NCBI RefSeq assembly: GCF_050624435.1 | Contig: NC_134538.1 | Coordinates: 121,121,937 to 121,185,936, forward strand | DNA length: 64,000 nucleotides | Source of the DNA: Tenrec ecaudatus | Taxonomy: Eukaryota > Chordata > Mammalia > Afrosoricida > Tenrecidae | Direction of reading: 5' to 3' | Shown: piece after piece, positions 21,715-32,956 of the stretch | Layout of the letters: every line of letters starts with the position of its first letter | Numbering within the stretch: position 1 is the stretch's first letter | The notes under the pieces: model-generated | Database searches by the model: none | Told to the model about the DNA's origin: nothing | The model's input: only the letters and a program-made list of their open reading frames with translations | Translations under genes and position numbers: made by a program

Positions 21715-23460
21715 AATGGAACCTGCATTGACTAGCAAATGATAAACAATTTTCAGCTACATTTTTTTCCTCACGTGGGCTTTTGGCGCCTTTGTTTTGA
21801 AGTCTGTTGGTTCAGGTGGCCACACCAGGGGGTTGATAAGCCTGGGTTTGTACGTCCTTTTGAGCAGGTGCTGAGCACATTCTGCCGATCCTTCCGTGGG
21901 AGCAGGACCCGCTTCCTCCCACGGAGCGGCTGGTGGTTTAGCTAGCTTGTACGTAACCCACCTCCGGTTTGACCTTCGCCCCTGTTTCCTAATTTTCCCA
22001 CAATTATGAAACTATGACTGTGGCTGTATCATCCGAGATCCCCTGGGTTATTTGTCAGATGACATGGAAAAGCAGGACCAGAGGGCCAGAGAGGACCCGC
22101 TTTCCCACAGAAGAGGGGACAGAGGGAGGGGTGTCCACATCGTGGTCAGCAGACGTATCCAGCTTTGGGAGCTACTGCGGTGTCATGAAATGAAATTTTT
22201 ATTAAAGTGTAGTTTCTGACAGCTGGGCATTTATGAGCTCTGGCAGAGGCCATGTGATCTAATAAAAAGAGCCTGGAGCAGAAAGCTCACAAGGAGCTCG
22301 TGTGCCCGGCAGCCCCGCATGCCCCACCTCACCTTAAGGGCTCTACTGCCCCCTCAGAACCTAGTGAGCCGTCCCACCCACCCCACCACCGCCCCCACCC
22401 CACCACCCCTCTTCGGCCGGAGCACAAGTGGACTCCCTACAAAGTTGGGAGAGAGGATGGGGACCAACAGTGCCCCCCCCACCCAGTCTTATGCACACCT
22501 ACATGCAGTTGGCCTTTTCATGGTCCCTTCAATTGCACTGGGTTTGTTGTTAACGTGAGCTGACGATATTTCTGAAAGAAGCGTGAAGGCTTTGTGCAGT
22601 CTCATAACGCACTTCCTTGACAGCTTAAAACGCCCTTGGCCTTCCCGAGCCACGCCCACCTGGCCTGCATCTGTGGGCTGTGTTTCTGGAGGAGGGAGCA
22701 GTTAATCAAAAGGAGGCCCAAGCCTGGACACCTCTGACAGGAGTGTGGCTGTCTTCTGAAGTGTTACGGAGATAAGAGCTTTCCAGACACTTCTGGGGGG
22801 TGGGGGTAAATGCCCAGCAGGCTCCATTGTCCCCTGTCAGACTGACCCAGAGAGTGCTGAACAGTGACACCCCACCCCCACCCCACCCAGAAGCCAAGCA
22901 GGCTGATGGAGGGGGTGAGGTGGGAGCTGACCTTCTCCAGGAGGCCTTTGACTTCCAGGTGAAGAGGTTTCCCTGGACAAAGCAGTCTTGTGTCCCCTTC
23001 CTGCTAACTTGAGGATGGATGTGAATCAATGTGGGAGACCAGCTGAGCGAAGAATAATAGAGGACCTGGGGGTGTGGGGAGGAAGGGGTGTGTTAACCAG
23101 TGTTCAGTCATCATTGTAACAAGTGCCTTGGCCTCGCTGTGTGTGATGTTGTCCTCAGAAAGTCTTTAGGAGGTGTCCTCAGGTCGATGGAGAACTCCAT
23201 CTGTGCCCTGTATGCTGTATTGAGATGTGTACTATTCCGGCCATCCTGCTATATTTTGCTTATGCTTGTGTATGTGGGGAGGGGGGGTCTCATAGGCGCG
23301 CCGCCATTGGGGCAGCGCTTTTGAAGCTGTGTTGTTTCTCTAGTTTTTGGTAAATGAAACCCAGCGGCGTGAAACATCTAGGGGGGGGCAGATTTAGAGG
23401 GGTGGGGCAGAGAAGGAAAGGACATCAAGAGGCCTAGGAAGGAAAAATCTATTTTTTTCT
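21713..23460. other. Unique sequence, no gene seen
   Basis: 22190-22280 contains an A/T-rich block ending 'ctaataaaaagagcctgg'. 22360-22430 is a C-rich low-complexity tract. Opposing frames at 22706-23029 are shadows of each other. No exon could be supported. Confidence 0.4.
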
Positions 23461-23580
23461 TTTTGGAGACTGATTATGGAAGCAATGGTACAATTTTGTT
23501 TCGTACAATTGAACTGTGGAATGATAGAACATATGGATTAAGGCCCAAGCTACAGCAAATTAATTTTTAAAAAGGATAGA
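23461..23580 (+). repeat. Possible LINE 3' end, older subfamily
   Basis: The passage 'acaattgaactgtggaatg' followed by 'aggcccaagctacag' and an A-rich terminus resembles a LINE tail. Assignment is tentative. Confidence 0.35.
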
Positions 23581-23639
23581 TCAAGGATGGAGTTCTGGGC
23601 TTGCACTAAATCCCAGCTCCAATTTAACAACAATTAGTT

Positions 23640-24626
23640 CTTACACCAAGGCCCCCCTCGACACTCACCTTCATGAAATGATCACTGAAGATAAGGGTGC
23701 TGCAGCAAAGTGTGGGGAAGAAAGATGGTGCCCAGCTGTCCATCAGAATAGTGTCTAGAGTCTTGAAGGCTTGTAGTCAAGCAAGCGGCCATCTAAGCAA
23801 GGAACCAACCACGTCCACACAGAAGAAGCAGACCAGCTGTGTGGTCCATAAATGGCAATTACTAATTCAAACATGGTGAAGAGAAAAGTAACAGAGCTAA
23901 AATTGTGAAGAGAAAGATGAAGATTAAAGTAACAGAGCTAAAATTATGAACACCCAATTTGTAGAAATCTATGGAGGACAGTGGGAACCCAAACCTGTCT
24001 GCAAAGTATCTAGTCACACCGAGCCACTGGCAGATCCACACTAGCCAAAGGCAAGAGTCTCAAACAGCCCAATATCAAGCAGAGACCATTGTAATATGAT
24101 GATGCTGGATAGGACTTGGCCAGTTGACCTCCCCATAGACACATCCTGAATTTGTTTTGGGGGCAAGTATCTCTTAGATGTTCCATGACAAAAACTTCTT
24201 CCCTGGCTTCTTGAATGTTGATGGGGGTCTTCTTTTGCCTTTATACTACTGTGATCTTATGCTTACCACCTTAGGGCAACTTGTTTTTCATTGTTTTCTG
24301 TGGGCTTTCCCAGCTGTGAAGTACAGGAGTGGATGTACAATAATAATAACTGATGCAAAGTGCTCCTGGGAATGTGAGGGAGAGAGGTGGGTGCTAGTGA
24401 GGAGAAAGGGTATTGGGAGTAAATAATGAAGGTGGGGGAGGGGGCACTGGATGGAGGTGATGGTGACTGGACATCTCACTTTGGGGATGAATCAACCATG
24501 GGGGAAATGCTCTAGGATGGATGTGGTGGTGACTGGACAATCCCCCTTGGTATGTTTGAATGATTGAGCTATTCGATTCTATGACACATAAATTATGTGC
24601 CAATAAAACTGATGGGGCGGGGGTGG
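23640..24626 (+). mobile_element. L1 3' UTR and tail, older subfamily, + strand
   Basis: The first part, 'gatggtgcccagctgtccat', 'agtgtctagagtcttgaagg', 'caagcggccatctaagcaag' (23725-23800), is homologous to the 3' UTR block of the young LINE. The end instead reads 'acacataaattatgtgccaa' and 'taaaactg' (24582-24611), close to the canonical mammalian L1 terminus. A repeated 'ggtggtgactggacaa' motif occurs near 24460 and 24520. This hybrid structure is my main reason for calling the young family L1. Confidence 0.6.
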
Positions 24627-27268
24627 GGGGTGGGAGAACCGGAGCTGGCAGACCGCCTTTAAATCAGATGAAAGCAAGTCAGGGTCATGTGAGGTCTAGC
24701 TCCATTTGGTAGCTCAGTGGTCCAGAACACAAAAGAAAGTCCTGATGACACAACCCTTCAAATGCCCTCACTTTCCAGGTAATCACGAGGCCAGGTTCAC
24801 AGTTGAATAACATTTGCCTTTGGAAATCCTTCCTAGATCCAAAGCTGTCAGACCCTGGCATTAGAAAGAGGTGTGTCTTGCCTTGTCTGACAAGCTGAGA
24901 ATATTTATGTACAACCTGTACTTTAAACAGCCACCTCTTCTTGTTAGCAATAATGATTTCATTCTGAGAAGCTGCAGGGTGGGAAAAAGAACTCACTAAA
25001 TGAGCCAGAAGACTGTCAATAACATTGGTCAGCCAACTTCAATATGAGAGCCCCCCGGTTTCAGGAGGTTTCTAGCTAAGGGTAAAAACTGCTAAAGGAC
25101 AGAACTAAGTACAAAAAAACTGTGTTATATAAACATAGCGGTAGCACTTCATAAATATGAGGAGATTCCATTATCTTTTCATTCCATTTTTACCTGAACT
25201 TGTTGAAACCCCATCATTCTGAACGAATAGTAAATAGAGTTGAGGAAATGGCTTTAGATGAGAAAAGTGGGGAATGTAAACTTCTCCTACCCACTGGTGA
25301 AAGGAATTTTTTTCTATTGTGAAAGATTTCTTGATCTTCTGTGTAGGCATCATACAACCTGAAGTTATCAGTTCTAATGTATAAAATGTTGTTTGAAAAG
25401 AAAAAGAGTGACGTCTTTCATTGGCCAGAGGACCGTAAGATCTGAGAGTGAGCATCTCATTGCCAAGAGCACCCATATGTGGAAAATCACAGATATAAAT
25501 TCTCAAATACATCGGTGTTCAATGAGACCCTGACTACTTGGAGTTCTCATTTCCCCTTCTGAACTAAATAAGAAAACATTGAGACATCCCTGTGATTTTT
25601 TTTAAAGAACCAGTGCGTTGATGGCTTTGCCCCGCGAGGTGTACCGTTAGAGGCTGTCATCTGTAAACTGGCGTCTGTCAAGCGGCTGGTAAACTGTATC
25701 TTTGGAACTGATGGATTTTGTTTATCACGTTCAGCTAGATCCCCTCCACCCAGACCATGGTTGGGGGTGGAGAGAAGGTGTTAAACATAACCATGTTTAT
25801 ATTTACTGCCGGCCACTGAAACATCATGGAATTGCAATTCTGGCTGCAACCATTTGTTACGGGCAAAAGCAGATTACAGAGCCCTTAGCCATGATTTATG
25901 GCGGAGGAGCAGCTCAGAGAAGAGTTCAGGCAAGCAGGAATGGCTGAGCAGCACACCGGTCATTAGCCAAGGAGTGGCCACCAAATGAAATACTTAGAAG
26001 GAAAGAGGTACAGCCATGGACCTTATAGCCCTACATGCCATGAGCCCCAAACCAATTTTAAGCTCCTCTCTCTCCCCAACTTTGCACTCATTTTCACTTC
26101 TCAACGTCCGCATGCAGGGAGAACCCCTTGACTGATCAGGCTGGTAATGTGGGGGTAATGCACGGAGTCCATCTCATCTGTCAGTCCAGACTGACTCGGC
26201 CTTGCTCTCAGCATGTTCCTCTGCCAAACAGTGCGTCATCAGTTTGAGAGGGAAAGCCACTCGATTCTGAGGCCGCTTTAAAGAATTCCCCAGTTTTCCT
26301 TGTGCTCAGTGGGAATTCCTCAAAATACCTTCCAAGTAAGAACAAAAATCAGTAGCCTAGGTGGCCAGCCTGTTCTTAGGGAGGCCCACTTTCCCCACCC
26401 TAAAAGAGGATGTAGACCAAACCTCAACTTAGTCGAGCTAAGGGTGGAAAGGAGAAATCTGCAAAGGCAGGGGGAAGAAAACACATTTCTCAGAGTGTTT
26501 TTCTCTGGGTAGTGACAAACACAACCCAGACAACACACTCCCATATAGTGCTCTTTTCTAATTAACATTATTTTGAGAATAAAAAAAATTGTATGTGTGA
26601 GCATGAATAAAGAGAAAGAAGGTGAGAAAGTGAGTCCACTGGACCATTCCACCTAGATAATCGGTGTGACAATCCATCTATCTTATACAAAAGGCACCTC
26701 CAGGAGATGCACCCTTTTCTCCTCCCAGATTTGCTGTCTGAAACAGTAGCCCTGAAAGAGAAAAAGCCAACAGTCCTCTAAGTTAATATTCCCTGCCTAT
26801 TGGGAACATGCCAGTGAGGGCAATATAATATTCATGGGCTACCCATTTAATTCCTAAGACTTCATTCCCAATGTCACCCAGGTAAGCCTCGCTCTTAAAT
26901 AGATTCATTCCTTGAATCAACAAACAGAAAGATGAATAAGATGAAAGGCCACACTGGTTATCTACTAGGCAAGGGCAAGACAAATGTGTCCATAAGTAAA
27001 TATCAGCCAATCTGTGCTCAAAAGTAATGTGCGATGTGCCACCAGAATTCCGAAACAACAGTGGCTTCCCCTTAGCTTATCCAAAAGGGCCTTGAGAACA
27101 TGGGCGGTTGAGCTAAGCCTTGAAGGACAGACAGAAAAGCCATGGAACAATCCAGTCTTATGCAAAAACATTGAAAGTGAGGCTTGGGGGCTAAGGCACT
27201 TAGAGCAGTTTTCATACAGGAGGAAAAGCAGAGAAGCCGGTTGAGAAAGTGAGGCCCAATTCAAGGCC
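24627..27268. other. Unique sequence, no gene seen
   Basis: About 2.6 kb without a recognised repeat. The many 60-113 codon frames overlap on opposite strands. No pair of splice sites with a conserved-looking frame was found. Confidence 0.4.
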
Positions 27269-27303
27269 ACGCCCTACAGGCCACGCCCTACACGCCCTAC
27301 AGG
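27269..27303. repeat. Short imperfect tandem repeat
   Basis: The motif CACGCCCTACAGGC is present twice, with a third shortened CACGCCCTACA between them. This is CpG-containing low complexity with no evident function. Confidence 0.75.
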
Positions 27304-27929
27304 CAAGTGAGAGGCATCGTCGCAAAGGGCATCTTTGACAGTGGTCACAGACATCGCCGTGTTGTGGATGCGCTAACGCAACCGCGTCCAGTAGGGCGGG
27401 CCTGGAACAGATGCCGTGATGCGAGATGCTGCCACGTAATGGGGAGAAAGAACCCTTCCTGCGGTTTGGCTCCTGGGCATCTGATCAGCCAAGGAACAGA
27501 AGCACAGGGGCCAAGAAGGCAGCAGGTTTGGGGTAAACGATGAGTCCATCATTAAAAATTTTTGAAATTCAAGAAGGTCCACAGCCTCCTAATAGCACAG
27601 TAGATTTGCTTGCTACTACACAGAATCTAGGCGGTGCAATGACAGGCTGGTAGCAGATAATCCCGAGCCTTCTCTTCTCCGCAGGCAATTCCACACCTGA
27701 GCTTTGGCAAGACCCCTCATCTAGACAGATATCTAGAAACGAAGGTTCCACTGCCCCTGCCCATTGGCATGGCCATCACTGGGAAAAGGTGTTACTTGTA
27801 GATAACCTAACTCATCCTGTCCCGGTCTCTGTTCCATTTCTATTAGGAGATACACACAGGGCTTGGATGTTTTGTAAGAAATGCTCGTTCTCGATCCAGT
27901 CCACGTTTCAGCTCTCACATCATGTTGAC
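27304..27929. other. Unique sequence, no gene seen
   Basis: Mildly CpG-richer than its surroundings around 27310-27430. No supported exon or repeat. Confidence 0.35.
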
Positions 27930-28255
27930 TTGAGTTACACAGCTCCGTAAGCAGTTACCTAATTATTTACCTAGTGATGCAAAATGCCCTAAAGCTAGTT
28001 TATATTGCCATTAATATAGTTAACATTTAATGTTATAAGCCGACGTGCAATATATGACTTAAAATGATTCAATCTGTATATGTCTTCACCAGGGAAGGGC
28101 ATTTTATTAGCATATTGTGATAGCGTCTCAACATTTAATATGGCTTAATTCTATTAATAAACACTAATTTAAAAGTCATTATCTTTTTAATTACAGCCTT
28201 TGATTTAGTTCTTTCCTGCACTGCAAATAGGCGTGGCTGGAACTGTCATTAAATT
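27930..28255. promoter_or_regulatory. Candidate conserved enhancer, homeodomain-rich
   Basis: A very AT-rich, non-repetitive block with two TAATTA cores (27960-27965 and 28188-28193) and several TTAAT/ATTAA and TAATAT words. It is sharply bounded by sequence of normal composition. Such texture is typical of deeply conserved developmental enhancers bound by homeodomain or POU factors. I cannot align other genomes, so conservation is inferred from texture only. Confidence 0.4.
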
Positions 28256-28611
28256 GGCCCGTAGCTACCTTTGTGCTTTTCAGTGCCATCCGTGAGTTTC
28301 TAGGTAGGGCGAATTGATTAAAACTCCCTAGGTGGCCCTGACTGTGGCCACATCTCAACTTCTGAGAGCTTTATGCGGACATTTATCCTGCAGTGAGACT
28401 GTTGGTTAATTATCACTCCCCCACAGAAGCCACTGTGAAGGCGACTCCTACCTGGCCATCAGCAGCCTCACCCCTGTGACCCAGGTCATCTCAGCAGCTT
28501 CTTCGAAGGGCTCACTGCTGAAGGCAATCTTATTATTTGGCCTGTAGGCCCAGAGAATGTGAGTTGTCCTCCCTTTGGCGCTCAGTTACTAACTCCTTAA
28601 TGTCATAATGG
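28256..28611. other. Unique sequence, no gene seen
   Basis: No repeat or exon was recognised. Positions 28290-28430 may be the fading edge of the AT-rich candidate enhancer. Confidence 0.35.
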
Positions 28612-28699
28612 TACGACGGGGCTTCAGGAAGTTCATGGGAAAATGAGATTAAAAGATCATGGATTTTTCCCCCCAGGAACTTCGTGAAGCCCCTTTGTA
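28612..28699. mobile_element. 84-bp palindromic mariner-type MITE
   Basis: The element (28614-28697) is nearly all inverted repeat. The left end CGACGGGGCTTCAGGAAGTT pairs with the reversed right end CAAAGGGGCTTCACGAAGTT, leaving only a short A/T-rich loop (about 28645-28660). TA at 28612-28613 and 28698-28699 is the expected Tc1/mariner target duplication. There is no coding potential. Confidence 0.85.
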
Positions 28700-29679
28700 T
28701 GTTTCTCATTTGACATAAGACTGCCACAATTGGAGCATCAGAAGCCCACTGGCCCTTGGCCTTCGTGTCCATGAGAAGGATGGCAAGGGCCAAAGCATCT
28801 GAGCGAGCACATGTCAGAAGCGTTACACATCAGGGCTTGGTATAGAATGACGGCTGACAGGGAACTGCTGGAAAAGGGTAAATGGCGAAGAGATGCCGCC
28901 TCTCCCCCTACACTGAGCACTGTAGGGAAAGGCTCCAGAGCACCCTGCATATACCAGCAGATGTGCGTTGCCTGACAGAAAGTAATACACACAAAGAAAG
29001 ACAGGGGAGCCTGCTTGCTCACTTACCACCCAGCCTCGGAGACCTGAGTGGCACTCAGGGCATTGCCATAGACACCAAACATGTTCAATGGCGGGAGACT
29101 GTCCACCTACTTCAGAGCTAAGCCAGAACCTGTCATTTAAATAAAGACTATATTTTGGAGCAGTAGCCAGGGGTGAACTACATAGCTACGAAGGGGGAAG
29201 TTTCATTTTTTTCTCACCCAGTTTTATGTTCAATGTTATCAGAAAATTTAAAATAGATTGAGAAATAAGTATGTGACCACTACAGCTTTCCTTTTTTTAA
29301 AAAAAAAATTATACTTCAGATGAAGATGTGTCTTAAAGGAAGTTGGTCAAATAAATGGTAAAGCAGCAAAGTCAAGTGATCTTGACCTTAAATCATTTCT
29401 AATTCATCTAATGCTCATTAATTTTAAAATGAAAGTGCATTCTCTTGCATCCATGCTTGTCCCTCAGAGAACTGCACATACTTTTAATGGAAAGGGAGCA
29501 GGGCTCTGATTAAATGAATCTTCAGATCACAGACGAAGACAAAGAGAGCTGATTCCGTACATAACCATAAAATTGTTGACTGGAACTGAAAAGGCTCATA
29601 AACATGCCATCATTAATCAGGTACTTTCTCTCAAAAGTATATTTCTAAGGAATTTTTCTGTCTTATCACACTCAATATA
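28700..29679. other. Unique sequence, no gene seen
   Basis: Frames of 94 and 68 codons (- strand) and 79 codons (+ strand) between 28738 and 29121 overlap one another and have no domain signature. The remainder is AT-rich. Confidence 0.4.
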
Positions 29680-29890
29680 TAACTCTATCAAAGTGCTTAA
29701 CAAATTGCATTATACCTACTTCTTTGGCTGTCTTTTTCTTCAATAGAATATGAACTCCATAGGGTCAGGAAATCCTGTTTTAAAACTCACTTCTTGTATT
29801 TCTGATGTTGAGCACACTGCTCTAACTTAGGGGTATGAATAGGTTGCTGGGCATTTGATTGAGGGAAGGGATGCGTGAATGAGTGGGTAT
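29680..29890 (+). repeat. L2 LINE 3' end, ancient
   Basis: The weak but ordered match includes 'atagaatatgaactccatag', 'ggtcaggaaatcctg', 'acttcttgtatttctgatg' and 'tgcgtgaatgagtgggt'. Confidence 0.5.
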
Positions 29891-30499
29891 TTGGGGTAAA
29901 ATGAGATGCAATGATAAAAATAAAAATGAGGCCCTAACCAAGAGCCTTTATATAGCTGTTGCTGTCATTTATAAATCTGGTCTCTGTGCTTTAAATATAT
30001 CCTTAAACTTCTGATGGAGACTTCCCAAATGAAATCTTTGGAGCTTTAAGTTTCATTGACATTTGGCTTTTATTCCTACTTTTAAAAAAGTTAGCACTCA
30101 GATCCCTGAAAAGGTCATCTTGACTTTGCCGACAATTCACTGCCTCCATCTCTCAGCAAAAACCTCTATTGGCCCAATTTCCCCCTCACCCTCCAGAAGT
30201 ATGGTAGTTCCACAAGGCACTGACTTTGTTGTGTTGACCACTGTATCCTGAGTTGACCACTGTATCCTGAGAGCCTCCCCTCGAACTGTTCATTCCCATG
30301 GGATCCACTCAAACTCACTGTGACCCAAGTCTAACAGAACAGATCAGCAGCCTGTCTTGTGCCGTCTTCACTATCAGGAGCTGCTTGACTTCAGTGCATC
30401 AGCACTGCTGGCTTTCAGTTCCTTCCAACCAGGCTTACGACACCGATCACAGCACATTCCCTGTGACACAGCATTCTCACTGGCTACCCTTTGCAAGCA
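29891..30499. other. Mostly unique sequence with a 19-bp doublet
   Basis: Two tandem copies of TTGACCACTGTATCCTGAG lie at about 30234-30271. Frames of 62-112 codons are not supported. Part of 30290-30499 may belong to the adjacent retroelement fragment. Confidence 0.4.
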
Positions 30500-30660
30500 G
30501 ATCACCAGGCCTCTCTGTCTAGTCCACCTTAGTCAAGAAGCGCCTCTGACACCTGTCCACCTTTGGTGCCCTGATGGTATTTTAAAGATTGGTGACATAG
30601 CTTCCAGTCTCACAGCAACAAGCAGGCCACCGCAGTACTACAAATTGACAGGCTCAAAGT
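30500..30660 (+). repeat. Afrotherian interspersed repeat fragment
   Basis: The phrase order 'tagtccaccttagtcaagaa', 'gcctctgacacctgtccacc', 'tgatggtattttaaagattg', 'gtgacatagcttccagtctc' recalls an afrotherian RTE-related consensus. The identification is from memory and only moderately secure. Confidence 0.4.
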
Positions 30661-32068
30661 CGCTCCAAAAATACATGAATAAAAGATTTTTTTAACTTGA
30701 AAAAAAAAGAAGCTTTCTAAATCTACTTGCATACCAACTTATCTTTAATACTGCTGTGGATGGGGGGGGGAGTTAAGAATGTAAAAATAAAAACATAATA
30801 AAATCTGCATAAGATTTAGAGGGTTTTGCCAGTGGCCAGCTAAGGAGAATCTAGTCTGAGGATGTGTGTGTGTCTCTGACACTTCTGTTATTCTGTCCAT
30901 AGAACAGCAATGACCACAAACAACCTGTCCCAGGCTACCGACAGGAGACAAAGGAAAGGTGTCGACCCTGGCTGTAGACATAAACAAGGGCGGGCACACA
31001 CACACACACACACCCTACTTACAACAGTCATAGTTCCACTTGGAAACCATTGTTCACCGTCTTACAAGGAGAAAGGACACTGAATCCTGAAAAGGGAACA
31101 TTAGTTCTTGTAAATGGGGGAGGAGTGGAGGTGATTACATTATTTTAATGAACGTTTCTCATAAAATAATGGAATGAAGAGGTTCCCTTCATGATAGAAG
31201 TGCGAGTATGACACAAAGTAGCCCTTTTCTCCATTTGCCTTTAATCAAGCTGCCCTGAGAAGATGAAAGTACGAGAATGAGCTTGAACTTGAAAGAACTG
31301 AGCTGTAAACAGGGATAACTGATCCACCCCTTCATTGGCATTATTCTTTCTGCATTTGCTTTAGGTTAGAATTTGGAAGAAAAAAAATCAAAGTTTGTGA
31401 AATTAAGAATTATCTCCCCCCCCCCCCCGCAAAAAAAAAAAAAAAGCATTAGTTCTCAGTGTTCAAGTTTTTGAGACAGAAAGTTATACCTGGAGGAGGG
31501 CTACAAGGATTCCCTCTTGGTTGTCCTGGATCACTGGGCCCTCGGGAGAGGCATTGCCAAACATACAGCATGTAGATTGACCTTCCCTTTGCCTAAGCAA
31601 ACAACACTGAAACGCTGACCCAGAAGGCATAAGCCCCGTGTCCATTCAAATGCCTTTGTGTTGGTTGATTCATTCAAGCTTAAACAGTGAGGAGGGGGGA
31701 AAACAAAGGAGGAAGCTGCAGAAAGATCATCCTCAGGGATTCTCTGAACTCAGAACCCTAATCCAGCTTTTCAAATTCTCTCAAGTGGATGTAAACAGAG
31801 ATTTTGACCAATACTGCCCCCCACACACACCCCCAGGTCAAGGGAGCAGCTGTGCTTCTGAAACCGGATCTAAGTATACATGCGATTTTCTCTTGGCTTT
31901 TAAGGCTGATGGGACACTCAAGAGAAGACAGGCTCCCCGACACAGACACTCTCTCACCCTATTCTCCACCTGCCTCCCAGACAAGCAATACAGAGTCTGT
32001 CTTGCCTACGGATAGCCAAAGTCTTTTATGTCAACTTCAGTCATTAAAATGTAGGGGTAAATACTGTT
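30661..32068. other. Unique sequence with small low-complexity tracts
   Basis: Contains a G tract (30761-30769), a short CA run (30996-31012) and a C9-to-A tract (31418-31445). Frames of 125 and 94 codons at 31638-32088 overlap each other. No exon is supported. Confidence 0.4.
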
Positions 32069-32492
32069 TTTTAAGAGTTACACCATGACCTCAATTCTAC
32101 CTTACAAATTCAGCTAGACCAGAGCATGTACACTGGTACAGATAAGAGCTCGCAACACAGGGAATCCAGGACAGATAAACCCCTCAGGACCAATCATGAG
32201 AATAGAGATAGTAGGAGGATAAGGGGAAGGTGGGGGTAGAAAGGGGATCTACATACAGCAGGAAAATGGGTGAAGGGAGACAGCGGTTGGTCAGTGTAAG
32301 ACATGGGGGAGAAATGTATAAATTATCAAGGGTTCATAAAGGAGGAAAGGTAGGGGAAGGGGAAGAAATGAGGTGATACCAAGGGCTCAAATAGAAAGAA
32401 AATGTTTTGATGGTGGCAACACATGTACAAATGTACTAGAGCTATAAAAGCCCCAATAAAATGATTTATTTTAAAAAAAATTTTAAGAGTTA
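32069..32492 (+). mobile_element. 5'-truncated LINE (probable L1) with TSD
   Basis: The insert (32081-32480) starts in the 3' UTR at 'ccatgacctcaattctacc' and ends 'gccccaataaaatgattt' with an A-rich tail. TTTTAAGAGTTA occurs immediately before (32069-32080) and after (32481-32492), a 12-bp duplication at a TTTT/AA site as expected for L1 endonuclease. One internal deletion is apparent around 32400-32450. Confidence 0.93.
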
Positions 32493-32956
32493 AAGCTTTT
32501 CCTATGGAGTGACCTGCTTGATCAGAGAAGATGATGAAGGGACCGGAAATGTGGGCAATGTGAGGCCCACCCCTGACTGAAAACGCTCCACCGCAGTCCC
32601 AGAGCAGGCCATGGTCTCTTGATCAGAAAAGCAATCTTCAGCTGGACATTTTTGTAGTGCCATTATCTAGCTATTTTGTACAAAGCAGCTTTGTGAAGAA
32701 GGTAAGGCAAGTATGTAACACCTGCCAGTTATGGAACTTGATATGCACAGAGGTTAATTTATCTAAGGTCATACAGATAGCAAGCAAGAGAGAATGGATT
32801 TGACCCATCTTCTGACTCCAAAGGATAGCATTCCTTCCCTTGCCTTGTGCCCTGCTGGTCTGATTCAAAAGCTGTATTCAGCCTGCTTAAGAGAATGCTG
32901 GTAGGGTTCCGCATATTCCACTCTACTACCTGCTGTAATTGCTAGACTGATGCAGC
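32493..32956. other. Unique sequence, no gene seen
   Basis: No repeat or exon was recognised. Confidence 0.4.
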
